Positions 43,456-52,913 of a stretch of DNA of 64,000 nucleotides are shown here, in pieces. Positions within the stretch are counted from its first letter, which is position 1, and each line of letters begins with the position of its first letter. Made by a program: the position numbers and the translations under genes. The notes beneath the pieces were generated by a model. The model searched no databases. It was not told the DNA's origin and saw only the letters and a list, made by a program, of their open reading frames with translations. The stretch spans positions 1 to 64,000 of the forward strand of contig CAVOGG010000011.1 of the NCBI GenBank assembly GCA_963695175.1, given 5' to 3'. The stretch is from Fodinibacter sp963695175 (GTDB taxonomy: Bacteria > Actinomycetota > Actinomycetes > Actinomycetales > Dermatophilaceae).

Positions 43456-45414
43456 TCAGCGTCCAGCGCGGTGCGGACCTGCGTGGGGCTCGCCGGGTTC
43501 TTCGTCGGGCACGCGCTTGGAGGCGATCTGCTCCCCGTGGACGCCGTTCTCCGGCTCGTCGGGCTCGGGCTCGTCGTCGAGGTCGGCGTCCGGGCCTTCG
43601 GCGACGTCGCCCGGGAGGGCCACTCCTTCGGGCAGCACCACGGCGAGCGGCGGCGCCGACCGGGCGGCCTTGACCCCGGCGGCGATCGAGTGCCACACGT
43701 GCTCGGGCCCGAGCTCGGCGAGGAAGCCAGAGCGGGTCAGCACGTCACGCACGTTGCCGAAGACGCGCACCAGGTAGAGGTCGATGCCCTGGCCACGCAG
43801 GCGCTCCATCATCTGCTGCAGGCGCTCGGCGGTGGTGGTGTCCATCTGGTTGGTCGCCTCGAGGTCGAGCACGACGGCCCGGAGGCTGCCTCGCCCCCGA
43901 ACCATGGTCTCGATGTGCTGGACGATGGAGTTCGCGTTGGCCCAGAACAGTGGGCCGTCCGGGCGCAGCACCGCGACTCTGCGGTAGGTGCGGCGTGAGG
44001 GGTCGTTCGCCACCGACCCCCAGGCCGCCTTCTCGCCGGCGACACGGCCCATCTCGTCGACCTCGACCTGGAGCGAGCGGTAGACCAGCCCCAGCAGCGA
44101 CTGCCCGATGGCGACCAGGAGTCCGTAGAGCGGGCCGAGCACCAGCACGCCGAGGAACGCGACGATGGCGGCGAGGAAGTCGTTGCGGCGCACCGCGGCA
44201 TACCGACGGAAGGACGAGACGCTCACCAGCCCCCACACGGCGTGGATGACGATCGCCGCGAGCACGGTGCGGGGCAGGTTCGCGAGCAGCCCGGCGGCGA
44301 ACAGGACGAAGCCGAGCACGACGATCGCGGCCGCGACGCCGCTCATCTGGGTGTAGGCGCCGGCCCGCGCGTTGGCGGCTGTCTTCGACAGTGACCCGCC
44401 GACCCCCATCCCGCCGAACAGCCCGGAGGCGAGGTCGGCGGCGCCGTGGGCGACGAACTCCTGGTTGTCGGTGTCGGTGTCCACGGCACCGCTGGGGGCG
44501 AAGGTGCGCACCGCGGCCAGCCCCTCGGCGATGCCGACGGCGGCGATCGCCAGGCCGCCGGTGAGGATGCCGCTCCACAGCGAGATGTCGACGATCGGGA
44601 TGGACGGGATCGGGATGCCGGTGGGCACGTCGCCGACCACACGGACACCCTTGGCGGCCAGGTCGAACCGGGTCGACACCACGATGCCGGCGACCAGGAC
44701 GATGAGCGACCACGGCAACCGGGGCGCGAGGCGAGAGCCGCCGAAGAGGATCGCGAGCGAGGTGAGGCCGACGACCAGGGTGAGGCCGTGGAAGTCGCCG
44801 GAGTCGCGCACCAGCACGGCGACCCGCTCGAAGATGCCGCCGCTGGGCGTGGCCAGGCCCGCCAGGCCGGGGATCTCGCCGACGACGATGAGCACGACCA
44901 GGCCCGCGACGAAGCCCGTGACGATCGGCTCGCTGAGGAACTGCGCGACCCAGCCGACGCGCAGCAGGCCGACGGCCACGAGCACGACGCCGGCCGTGAT
45001 CGCCAGCACGGAGGTCAGCTGAACCGCGAGCGCCGTGTCACCGCCCGACAGGGCGCGCACGATCGAGCCGGACAGCACCGAGACCGTCGAGACCGGCCCG
45101 ACGAACAGCAGCCGCGAGGTGCCGAACAGCGCATAGGCGAGCAGCGCCGGAGGCAGGGTGTAGAGGCCGACCTGCACCGGCACACCCGCGACCACGGCGT
45201 ACCCGAGGGCCTGGGGGATGGCCAGCGCCGCCACGAGCAGGCCGGCGAGGACGTCGGCCGGGAGGTGGCGACCCGTGTACCCGCGCAGCAGACGCAGCCC
45301 GATGGGGAGGCGCAGCGCTGGCAGGTGCACGGGGGACAGTCTGCCGCCTCGGGTGATGCGGCGCGGGGGCTTCGTGGTTGGCCTCGGCGGGCCCTGGAAC
45401 GACCTGGTGGTCAC
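43456..45414 (-). CDS. SulP family anion transporter with STAS domain
   Basis: The 652-residue protein starts its membrane part at HLPADVLAGLLVAALAIPQALGYA (SulP signature), continues through ten or more helices to about residue 440, and ends in a STAS domain (RVAVLRPDGPLFWANANSIVQHIE, VLDLEATNQMDTTTAERL). An acidic C-terminal tail follows. It could carry sulfate, bicarbonate or another anion. GTG 45414 gives the longest product; a GTG at 45330 is as plausible, since neither has a good ribosome-binding site. Confidence 0.9.
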   Translation of the reverse strand: MTTRSFQGPPRPTTKPPRRITRGGRLSPVHLPALRLPIGLRLLRGYTGRHLPADVLAGLLVAALAIPQALGYAVVAGVPVQVGLYTLPPALLAYALFGTSRLLFVGPVSTVSVLSGSIVRALSGGDTALAVQLTSVLAITAGVVLVAVGLLRVGWVAQFLSEPIVTGFVAGLVVLIVVGEIPGLAGLATPSGGIFERVAVLVRDSGDFHGLTLVVGLTSLAILFGGSRLAPRLPWSLIVLVAGIVVSTRFDLAAKGVRVVGDVPTGIPIPSIPIVDISLWSGILTGGLAIAAVGIAEGLAAVRTFAPSGAVDTDTDNQEFVAHGAADLASGLFGGMGVGGSLSKTAANARAGAYTQMSGVAAAIVVLGFVLFAAGLLANLPRTVLAAIVIHAVWGLVSVSSFRRYAAVRRNDFLAAIVAFLGVLVLGPLYGLLVAIGQSLLGLVYRSLQVEVDEMGRVAGEKAAWGSVANDPSRRTYRRVAVLRPDGPLFWANANSIVQHIETMVRGRGSLRAVVLDLEATNQMDTTTAERLQQMMERLRGQGIDLYLVRVFGNVRDVLTRSGFLAELGPEHVWHSIAAGVKAARSAPPLAVVLPEGVALPGDVAEGPDADLDDEPEPDEPENGVHGEQIASKRVPDEEPGEPHAGPHRAGR

Positions 45415-45545
45415 CGTTTCGGCAACAGCCAGGGTGGAGCGTCGAACACGGGAGTGGCCACCTGTGGATAACTCGAGTGGCGAAATCGGGCGGTTTGGCT
45501 AGCGTTTTCCGTGCGGGTCGACGAGGGGCGGCCGGGAAGGGACGC

Positions 45546-46180
45546 ATGGAGCGACGCACGATCGGGATGCCGTCGGGCCGGGTCAGGCGGCCCGCTGCGG
45601 TGACGCTGGTGGGGCTGGCCGTGGTGGTGGGGGTGCTCGCCGGGTGCCAGTCGGAGGAGACGCCTCCTGCCACGACGAGCCCGTCCGCGTCGGTGACGAG
45701 TGCGTCGCCGAGCGCGAGTGCGTCGTCTCCGTCCCCGTCGGCCAGCGCGTCGGTGGACATCCCCGCGGCCGCCCGGGTGAAGTCGGACAAGGGAGCCGAA
45801 GCCTTCGTCCGCTACTTCTTCGACCAGGTCAACACGGCATGGACCAACGCCGGATCCCAGCCCTGATCGACGAGCTCATGCGATCCGGGCTGCAAGTCTG
45901 TGCGTCAGCCTGGCCGGCACGGCGCAGAAGCTGCAAGGAAGCAGGCCACCAGTACGCAAGTCGCGCCCGATCACCGTCAAGGTCACCCAAGCGCGTCACT
46001 GGTGCACCGGCGGACAAGCAGCTACGTCGCGGCATCGATCTCGTACAGAACCGCTGTGGACGTCGTGGACAAGCGGCGGGAAGGTGGTGAGCACCGACAA
46101 GAGCGGCAACCTTGGAGCGGACGTTCCTGCTCTGATCTGGAAGGAGGGTCGGTGGTTCATCTACGGCGTATCGCGTGATG
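45546..46180 (+). pseudogene. DUF6318-like lipoprotein gene with several frame changes
   Basis: The ATG at 45546 has GGAAGGGA upstream. The N-terminus is a lipoprotein signal (LVGLAVVVGVLAGC) with a Ser/Pro/Ala-rich spacer, followed by GAEAFVRYFFDQVNTAW, a DUF6318 hallmark. The frame then stops at TGA 45864, but the rest of the domain is recognisable in pieces across all three frames: LIDELMRSG, EAGHQYASR, ITVKVTQ, VTGAPADKQ, TAVDVVDK and GKVVSTDKSGNLGADVPALIWKEGRWFIYGVSR. At least five single-base changes are needed. It is either a decayed gene or a poorly resolved stretch of sequence. Confidence 0.7.
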
Positions 46181-47062
46181 CTCGCTCTGGTCTTGAGCTC
46201 GGCGTATCCGCACCGGCTTCGCGGTGACGACGGCGCGGACGGATGTCGGCGGCGGCACCGACCAAGGACGGCGGCAGAGGTGTTGCTGACGCAGGCGGAT
46301 CTTGCGCGAGGCACCTCGGGAACGACCTGAGGCCTCCAAAGAGGACCCTGGTCGAGTTCGCGACCACTGTCGGTCTGTGGAAGGGCATCCGGACGGGCCT
46401 GGGGCCGACAACCTATGTCTGCGGGCAGTCGTGCGATGTGCCAGGGCAACAGCCAGACCCGAAGGGCATGGGACCGGCAGTTGCCATCTTCTCGCGGGAA
46501 GTCGATCGTAGCGGGACACCAATCGCTGGCGCGCGGGTCAGTGGGTCGAGCCGCGGATCACGTGCTTTCCCGAACTGGTGCCCGGGGCGGGCGAGGCCTC
46601 ACCATGGCCATGATCCGGGATGCCTTCCATGACACCGACTTCTCGGTGCCCACGGTCAACATCCAGCCCGAAGGCGACGTCACGCTGGTCAACCTGCCGA
46701 CCTTCTTCGAGGTGAAGTTCCCTGCAGCAGGCTTCGGCCCCGACGAGGTCGACACCCCCGACCCCGCGCGCCTGCTGGGCTACCGCATCGAGGTGCGCCC
46801 ACGGCTGAAGTCGATCACCTACCACCTCGGCACCACGACGATCGGGCCCACGACGTCCTTGGGTGGCCCGCACCCGACGGGTGACATCCGCGCCACCTAC
46901 GCCCAGCCCGGCAGCCACGAGGTCCGTGCCGACATCGTCTACACGGGCCAGTTCCGGGTGGGTGGCAGCCAGTGGTTCGACATCCCGGGCGACGTCGACC
47001 TGCAGGGCACGCCGGTGACCCTCACCGTGCGAGAAGCCACGTCGCGGCTCTACACCCACTGA
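46178..47062 (+). pseudogene. exported protein with PKD-like tail, frame-disrupted N-terminal half
   Basis: The last ~150 residues are intact and natural: MIRDAFHDTDFSVPTVNIQP, VTLVNLPTFFEVKFPAAGF, YRIEVRPRLKSITYHLG, TTSLGGPHPTGDIRATYAQPG and YTGQFRVGGSQWFDIPG. The G-x-H-T/A-Y-A-x-P-G pattern resembles a PKD-like fold. Upstream (46178-46600) the signal-peptide-like MLALVLSSA and CFPELVPGAGEASPWP occur in different frames. This gene is often adjacent to DUF6318 lipoproteins in actinobacteria, in my recollection. Same caveat as its neighbour: decay or sequence error. Confidence 0.65.
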
Positions 47063-47238
47063 CCGCCTCGGCGCGGTGGCAGCTCGTCCACAGGCGGTGC
47101 TTCGCGACCACGCTGTCCACAGATCCGTCGATCCCGGGCGTCGCTCCTCGGCGATGTCGGTGCGCCCGCCTAGGGTCGATCCACGAGCACACGACCTGAC
47201 CGCACGCCACGACATCCGCACGACGAGAGGAGGCGACG

Positions 47239-47961
47239 ATGGAGGTCACGAGGGCGCTGTCGACCGGCCGTCGCCTCCTGCGCGAGCACGGCCTCGACGA
47301 CTGGACCATCGTCGCCGACCGCGCCAAGACCCGTGCCGGCGTGTGTCGCTTCACGAAGCGGCAGATCGGGCTGAGCGCGCCGCTCACGACCCTGCACTCC
47401 GACGACGAGGTGCTCGACACGATCCTCCACGAGATCGCGCACGCGCTGGTCGGGCCGCAGCACGGGCACGATGCGGTCTGGCGCGCCAAGGCCCGGGAGA
47501 TCGGCTGTAGCGGTGAACGGTGCGTGTCCTCCGACTCAGCCCGGGTGCCTGGTGACTGGGTGGGCCGCTGCCCGGCCGGTCACGAGAAGCACCGGCACCG
47601 CGCACCCGCACGGCTGATGTCGTGCGGTGAGTGCTCCAGGCGCTTCGACCCTCGCCACCTGTTCAGCTGGACCTACCGCGGTCGGCCGGCCACCCTGCCC
47701 AGCGGGTATGCCGCCCAGCTCGCCGCGCTGGCCGCGACCCAGCGCCCGGTGGAGCATCTCACGCCGACTCCCTTGGTCGGTGACCTCGTCGAGGTGTCTG
47801 CCGGCCCGTGGCAGGGGCTCGCGGGCGAGGTCGAGCTCGTGGGTGCCGTCCGGTGCCAGGTGCGGGTCGAGGACGACGAGCTCGTCAGCGTGCCACTCGA
47901 TGCGGTCCGGGTGCTGCCCGCCAGCGCGGCACGTCACACGAACGGCAGCAGCGTCCGCTGA
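47239..47961 (+). CDS. SprT-like zinc metalloprotease domain protein
   Basis: The 240-residue protein has the zinc site TILHEIAHALVGPQHGHDAVW (HExxH with a third ligand histidine) after the N-terminal WTIVADRAKTRAGVCRF segment, then a Cys-rich ribbon (CPAGHEKHRHR, SCGECSRRFD) and a C-terminal SH3-like KOW-type segment (VGDLVEVSAGPWQGLAGEVELV). SprT-like proteases in eukaryotes repair DNA-protein crosslinks; the bacterial role is less clear. ATG 47239 has GAGGAGG upstream. Confidence 0.88.
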   Translation: MEVTRALSTGRRLLREHGLDDWTIVADRAKTRAGVCRFTKRQIGLSAPLTTLHSDDEVLDTILHEIAHALVGPQHGHDAVWRAKAREIGCSGERCVSSDSARVPGDWVGRCPAGHEKHRHRAPARLMSCGECSRRFDPRHLFSWTYRGRPATLPSGYAAQLAALAATQRPVEHLTPTPLVGDLVEVSAGPWQGLAGEVELVGAVRCQVRVEDDELVSVPLDAVRVLPASAARHTNGSSVR

Positions 47962-47983
47962 TCGGCGACTTCCGCCCCTGATC

Positions 47984-48115
47984 GGCCGCCGCCGTTGATC
48001 GATGGCGCCGCCCCTGATCGGCCGTCGCCGTTGATGGATGGTGCCGCCCCTCCCGACGGCCGCCGCCGTTGATGGATGGTGCCGCCCCTCCCGACGGCCG
48101 CCGCCCTGATCCGGG
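47984..48115. repeat. 36-38-bp tandem repeats, about 3.5 copies
   Basis: Units beginning GGCCGCCGCCGTTGAT recur at 47984, 48020, 48058 and 48096. Periods are 36, 38 and 38. The array fills the gap between the SprT-like and patatin genes. Sequence differences between units are few. No coding sense or CRISPR-like spacers are seen. Confidence 0.75.
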
Positions 48116-48205
48116 CTGCCCTTCGACGGGCGAGGATCGACCGGAGGCGAACACGCTGACGGACGGGGTGGCGTGGACGACGCCTCGTCCGAGGACAATG
48201 CAGTG

Positions 48206-49138
48206 GTGAGCGAGAACGTGGTCCATGTCGAAGGACCGAGCAGTGACCACACGCGACCCGCCGTCGAGGGCGACGGATTGCACGACTGGCACCCACCGAG
48301 CGAGGGCCTCGACCGCGCGTTCGTGCTCGCGGGCGGGGGAGCCACCGGCATCGCGTGGGAGGCCGGCATCATCATCGGTCTGCGTGACGGCGGCATCGAC
48401 GTGCGTGATGCCGACACCATGATCGGCACGTCCGCGGGGTCGATGGTCGCGGCGCACCTGCGGGTCGGCACCGACGAGGGCGACGCGTTCGCGCGCATCC
48501 GGGAGGGTGCGCCGTTGGCGAGCTATGGCCGGCTCGGCACCTCCGACGCCGCCCGCTACCTGCGCGCCCAGCTGAACCTCGACAAGCGGCGAGGGCGTGC
48601 CCTCGTCGGCCAAGCAGCCCTCAGCGCGCGCACCACCACCGAGGAGGACTGGCTGCAGGCGATCGGGCTCGGGCTGGTCGGCAAGGCGTGGCCCCAGGGT
48701 CGGCTGTTCATCACTGCCGTCGACACGCAGACCGGCACCTCGGTGGTCTTCGACAACACCAGCGGCGTGCCGCTCGAGCGGGCCGTCGCGGCCAGCTGCG
48801 CCGTGCCCGGCGTCTTCCCGGCCGTCGAGGTCGGCGGCCGCCGCTACGTCGACGGCGGGCTGCGCAGCATCGCCAACGCCGACCTCGCCGCAGGTCACCG
48901 CAGGGTGCTCGCGCTGTCGCCCTACCCGATCGGGTCGCGCCTGCGCGACCTGCCACGGGTGCAGCTGCTCTCCCTCAAGCCCAAGGCCAGGACCCATCTC
49001 GTGGTCCCGGATGCCAAGGACCTGCGGGCGATGGGTGCCAACCCGCTCGACATGTCGCGCGGCGCCGACAGCTTCGAGACGGCCCGAGCCCATGGCGCCC
49101 GCATCGCCGACCGGGTCGCCGAGATGTGGGCCGACTGA
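48206..49138 (+). CDS. patatin-like phospholipase family protein
   Basis: The 310-residue protein has the oxyanion glycine loop AFVLAGGGATGIAWEAGII, the nucleophile serine in GTSAGSM, and the catalytic aspartate in YVDGGL, so lipid acyl-hydrolase activity is expected. No signal peptide is present. GTG 48206 is chosen because GACAAT ends exactly 6 nt before it, fitting the leaderless pattern of this window; GTG 48173 is an alternative. Confidence 0.88.
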   Translation: MSENVVHVEGPSSDHTRPAVEGDGLHDWHPPSEGLDRAFVLAGGGATGIAWEAGIIIGLRDGGIDVRDADTMIGTSAGSMVAAHLRVGTDEGDAFARIREGAPLASYGRLGTSDAARYLRAQLNLDKRRGRALVGQAALSARTTTEEDWLQAIGLGLVGKAWPQGRLFITAVDTQTGTSVVFDNTSGVPLERAVAASCAVPGVFPAVEVGGRRYVDGGLRSIANADLAAGHRRVLALSPYPIGSRLRDLPRVQLLSLKPKARTHLVVPDAKDLRAMGANPLDMSRGADSFETARAHGARIADRVAEMWAD

Positions 49139-49260
49139 CCGGAGCAGGTTGGACATCGGGTCGATCCGCGGCCGGCCCGTCGTGTATCAGCACCACCGCC
49201 CCCGCCTCTTGACCAGTGAGGCCACGTAACCGGGTGGCCCGCTGCCGGTCGGAGGACCCC

Positions 49261-49650
49261 ATGGCCATGGTCGACGCCCTGCCGTTGCTGAAGCTGCCCG
49301 CCTCCTGGCCGCTGCCGGTCGTGGCCACCCTGTGCATGGGAGCGCTGGCGGCCCTGGACCTGTTCGGCGCCTTCGCCGCCAAGGAGTGGGCCGAGAAGCA
49401 GAACACCGTGGCGCTCGGCCTGGGCGCGCTGTCGTTCCTCGTGCTCTTCTGGGTCTACGCGTCGTCGCTGCAGTACGCGGAGCTGGCCGTCGTCACCATG
49501 GGCTGGATCGTTCTGCTGCAGGTCGGCATCCTCGTCATCGACCGCATCGCCTTCGACAGCTCACTGCCGGCCGGAAAGCTCGCCGCCGTCGTCATCATCC
49601 TCGCGGCGCAGGGGTACCTGGTGCTCGCGCCGAGCGGCACCACCGCCTGA
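49261..49650 (+). CDS. small four-helix membrane protein
   Basis: The 129-residue protein has four hydrophobic segments (PVVATLCMGALAALDLFGAFA, VALGLGALSFLVLFWVYAS, VVTMGWIVLLQVGILVI, LAAVVIILAAQGYLVLA) and resembles small multidrug/DMT-like half-transporters in length only. ATG 49261 has GGAGGA upstream. No function is assigned. rocD follows after 93 bp in the same direction. Confidence 0.75.
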   Translation: MAMVDALPLLKLPASWPLPVVATLCMGALAALDLFGAFAAKEWAEKQNTVALGLGALSFLVLFWVYASSLQYAELAVVTMGWIVLLQVGILVIDRIAFDSSLPAGKLAAVVIILAAQGYLVLAPSGTTA

Positions 49651-49743
49651 CCGCCGACCCCGTCGCGCAGGCCGCACCCGCACGGAGGGGCCCGGCCGCG
49701 ACGGCGCCACACCCCTCGCTAGGCTCGCAGCGAGGAGGCGACG

Positions 49744-51016
49744 ATGACGTCCCCAGCACAACCAGCACAACCAGGGCAGCACCGGTCCCACGGGCCACAC
49801 CGCAAACACCGCCGCGCAGATCGCGCTGGTCGAGCGCTATGCCGCGCACAACTACCACCCACTGCCGGTGGTGCTCACCCACGGCGAGGGAGCCTGGGTC
49901 ACGGACGTCGACGGCCGGCGCTACCTCGACTGCCTGGCCGGCTACTCGGCGCTGAACTTCGGCCACGGCCACCCGCGCCTGGTCGCCCGCGCGCAGGCGC
50001 AGCTCGCCCGGCTGACCCTGACCAGCCGCGCCTTCCACAACGACCAGCTCGGCCCGTTCGCCGAGGCCCTGGCCGGTCTCACCGGCAAGGACCTCGTCCT
50101 GCCGATGAACACCGGAGCCGAGGCCGTCGAGACCGCCCTGAAGGTCGCCCGCAAGTGGGGCTACCGCGTCAAGGGTGTCCCGGAGGACACCGCCAGCATC
50201 GTGGTCATGGAGGGCAACTTCCACGGCCGCACCACGACCATCGTCAGCTTCAGCGACGACAAGATCGCGCGCGACGAGTACGGCCCCTACACGCCCGGGT
50301 TCCGCTCGGTGACCTACGGGGATGCCGACGCGCTGCGCCACGCGATCGACGACACCACGGTCGCGGTGCTGCTCGAGCCGGTGCAGGGGGAGGGCGGCGT
50401 CGTCATCCCGCCCGAGGGCTACCTGCGCGAGGTCCGCAACATCTGTGACGAGGCCGGTGTGCTGATGATCGCCGACGAGATCCAGTCCGGGCTCGCGCGC
50501 ACCGGGCGCACCTTCGCGTGCGACCACGAGGACGTCGTCCCCGACGTCTACGTCCTCGGCAAGGCCCTCGGTGGCGGCCTGTACCCGGTGTCGGCCATCG
50601 CGGCCGATCGTGAGGTGCTCGAGGTCATCACCCCCGGCTCGCACGGCTCGACGTTCGGCGGCAACCCGCTCGCTGCGGCCATCGGCCACGAGGTCGTCAC
50701 CATGCTTGCCGAGGGCGAGTTCCAGCGCCGCGCAGCGCATCTCGGAGCGGTGCTCGCCGACCGGCTGGCCCCCCTCGTCGGCAGACCAGGCGGTGACGGC
50801 CTCGCTGCCGTGAGGGTGCGCGGGCTGTGGGCCGGCCTCGACATCGAGCCCGGCGGCCCCAGCGGTCGCGAGCTGTGCGAGCGGTTGATGCGCCGCGGCA
50901 TCCTCGCCAAGGACACCCACGGGTCGACCATCCGCATCGCGCCGCCGCTCGTCGTCACCGAGGACGAGGTCGGCATGCTGGTCGACGCGATCGCGGACGC
51001 CCTGCGGAACCCGTAA
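49744..51016 (+). CDS. rocD: ornithine aminotransferase, frame-disrupted at N-terminus
   Basis: This PLP-dependent class III aminotransferase converts ornithine to glutamate semialdehyde. The core reads VLTHGEGAWVTDVDGRRYLDCL, YSALNFGHGHPRL, PMNTGAEAVETALKVARKWG, ADEIQSGLARTGRTFACDHE and the PLP lysine in DVYVLGKALGGGLYPVSA. The ATG at 49744 reads MTSPAQPAQPGQ, but the natural continuation (TGHTANTAAQIALVERYAAHNYHPLP) is one frame away; removing one C near 49780 joins them. The frame after the change has no start of its own before 49868, so the gene must begin at 49744. Confidence 0.9.
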
Positions 51017-51037
51017 GTGGGCGGGCGGCGACGCGAC

Positions 51038-51970
51038 CTACACCGAGTCGGCGCGCTGCAGGTCCTCGGCGATGTCACTCGACGACGCCGCCCGAGCCGC
51101 GTTGCGGGCGATCTCCTCGACGATCTCGGCCCGCCGCGGCCCGGGCAGGTCGTGCGCCATGTCGGGGAAGGCGATCAGCCGCGCCCCCGGCACCGCACGG
51201 GCCGTCGCGATGCCACCGCTCGGCATCACGAGCTGGTCGCGCAGGCCGTGGATGACCAGGGTCGGCACCCGCACCTCGTGCAGGTCGGCGGTGCGGTCGG
51301 GGCTGGCCTGGATGGCGACGAGCTGGCGGATCGTGCCCAGCGGGTTGACGTTGCGGCTGAGGGCGGTGCGCACCATGCCGCCGATCTCGTCGGCGTCGAA
51401 GTGCGGCCCGGCGATCACCCGGAAACCCTCGACGGCGAGCCGCTCGGCCTCTGCGGGGTCCTCCGGACGCGGCGCCGACATCGACATCGCGACCGTGGGG
51501 AGCAGCCGGGGCGAGACGCTGCCGTGTCGACGGTCGCCGGTGTTCGACATGATCGAGCACAGGCTGAGCACTCGCTCGGGGTGGTCGATCGTGAGCTGCT
51601 GCGCGATCATCCCGCCCATCGACACCCCGACCACGTGCGCGGCACTGACGCCGAGGTGGTCGAACAGCGCCACGGCATCCGCGGCCATGTCGGAGATGAG
51701 GTAGTCCGAGCGCGCGTACCGCCGGTGCGCGAAGCCCTTGAAGAGCGCGGCGCGGCTCGGCACCGGACCCTCGGTCTTCGTCGACAGCCCGATGTCCCTG
51801 TTGTCCATCCGGATGACGCGGAAGCCGCGGTCCACGAGCCCGCTGACCACGTCGGCAGGCCATGCCACCAGCTGAGCCCCGAGGCCCATCACGAGGAGCA
51901 TCGGCACGCCGTCGTCGGGCCCGTCCACCTCGTACTCGATCGTCACGTCACCGAGCTGCGCACTGGTCAT
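51038..51970 (-). CDS. alpha/beta hydrolase
   Basis: The 310-residue protein has the nucleophile elbow GVSMGG, the oxyanion strand VPMLLVMGLGAQLVAWP, an RVIRMDNRDIGLSTKTEG segment and the late catalytic residues near VPTLVIHGLRDQLVMPSGG and AFPDMAHDLP. ATG 51970 has no Shine-Dalgarno and lies 6 nt after GACACT, so it may be leaderless. It converges on rocD with stops 22 bp apart. The substrate is unknown. Confidence 0.88.
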   Translation of the reverse strand: MTSAQLGDVTIEYEVDGPDDGVPMLLVMGLGAQLVAWPADVVSGLVDRGFRVIRMDNRDIGLSTKTEGPVPSRAALFKGFAHRRYARSDYLISDMAADAVALFDHLGVSAAHVVGVSMGGMIAQQLTIDHPERVLSLCSIMSNTGDRRHGSVSPRLLPTVAMSMSAPRPEDPAEAERLAVEGFRVIAGPHFDADEIGGMVRTALSRNVNPLGTIRQLVAIQASPDRTADLHEVRVPTLVIHGLRDQLVMPSGGIATARAVPGARLIAFPDMAHDLPGPRRAEIVEEIARNAARAASSSDIAEDLQRADSV

Positions 51971-52036
51971 GGAGGGAGTGTCGCACTGGTCGGAGCCGAC
52001 ACGGAGACGACCCGCCAGCGGGTTAGGGTTGGCGGC

Positions 52037-52399
52037 GTGATCGAGCCGTTGACCTATGTCGTCGTGGCTCTGGCGTTCCTGTTGTTCGTGGGGTCGGTCT
52101 ACTACGCCGTCAAGGACCGGCTGGTGGACGACCGTCTGCTGGCGGTCGCCGGGCTGGTCGAGATCGGGCTGCTCGTGCTGCTCGTCCTCGGCCTCACCGG
52201 CCTCGGTCACATCACCGACCCGACCGAGAAGGCGACCTTCGTGGCCTACCTGATCACGTTGCCGCTGATCCCGATCGGCACCTCGTTGCTCACCATCAAG
52301 GAGAAGTCGCGCTGGGCGATGGGCTCGATGGCCATCGGGGCCTTCGGCGTCGCCGTCATGGCCGTACGCCTGCAGCAGATCTGGAACTCCTATGCCTGA
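52037..52399 (+). CDS. four-helix membrane protein, first of pair
   Basis: The 120-residue protein has four membrane segments (LTYVVVALAFLLFVGSVYYAV, LLAVAGLVEIGLLVLLVLGL, AYLITLPLIPIGTSLLTI, AMGSMAIGAFGVAVMAVR). GTG 52037 lies 7 nt after TAGGGT. Its end overlaps the next gene by 8 bp (ATGCCTGA), so the two are coupled. No family with known function is recognised. Confidence 0.8.
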   Translation: MIEPLTYVVVALAFLLFVGSVYYAVKDRLVDDRLLAVAGLVEIGLLVLLVLGLTGLGHITDPTEKATFVAYLITLPLIPIGTSLLTIKEKSRWAMGSMAIGAFGVAVMAVRLQQIWNSYA

Positions 52400-52829
52400 A
52401 CCGACCCGTCGCGCCCTCGGTGGCCCCGGCGTGGTGCTCGTCGTCGTCTACGGACTGCTCGCCCTGGCGGCCACCGGTCGCTCGGTGCTGCAGATCCTCA
52501 GCTACTACGACCGGGCCCCGCTCGCCTACACGCTCTCGGCGCTGTCCGCGGCGGTCTACATCCTCGCGACCTGGTGCCTCGCGCGGGGCGGGAAGTGGGT
52601 GCGGGTCGGGATCTGGGCCTGCACGGTCGAGCTCGTCGGCGTGCTGGTCGTCGGCACGGCGTCGTACCTCGTGCCCGATGCCTTCCCCGACAAGACCGTG
52701 TGGTCGCACTTCGGTCAGGGCTACGGGTTCGTGCCGCTCGTGCTCCCCGTGCTCGGGCTGCTGTGGTTCCGCAAGGTCGAGCGCGACGCCGCGGCCGCCG
52801 AGCAGGCCGCCGGCACCGCCGCGGTCTGA
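52392..52829 (+). CDS. four-helix membrane protein, second of pair
   Basis: The 145-residue protein starts inside the previous gene and has four membrane segments (VVLVVVYGLLALAATGRSVLQIL, LSALSAAVYILATWCLA, ACTVELVGVLVVGTASYLV, GFVPLVLPVLGLLWF) and a charged Ala-rich tail. The overlapping start suggests both form one complex. Function is unknown. Confidence 0.8.
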   Translation: MPEPTRRALGGPGVVLVVVYGLLALAATGRSVLQILSYYDRAPLAYTLSALSAAVYILATWCLARGGKWVRVGIWACTVELVGVLVVGTASYLVPDAFPDKTVWSHFGQGYGFVPLVLPVLGLLWFRKVERDAAAAEQAAGTAAV

Positions 52830-52849
52830 CCGCGGGCCGCGCCTCGACA

Positions 52850-52901
52850 CGAGTTGGGCGCTGAGGTGGTCGCCGGGGCAGCCACCTGAGCACCCAACTC
52901 G
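52850..52901. terminator. bidirectional-type inverted repeat between convergent genes
   Basis: Arms of about 20 bp (CGAGTTGGG...GAGGTGG and its near complement) with a 12-nt loop and few mismatches lie between the stops of convergent genes at 52829 and 52914. Confidence 0.6.
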
Positions 52902-52913
52902 GTGAGGTGGGGG

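Noticed and set aside
47984..48115. CRISPR-like repeats between SprT-like and patatin genes
   Set aside because: Period of 36-38 bp is plain tandem repetition with only small differences; there are no spacers.
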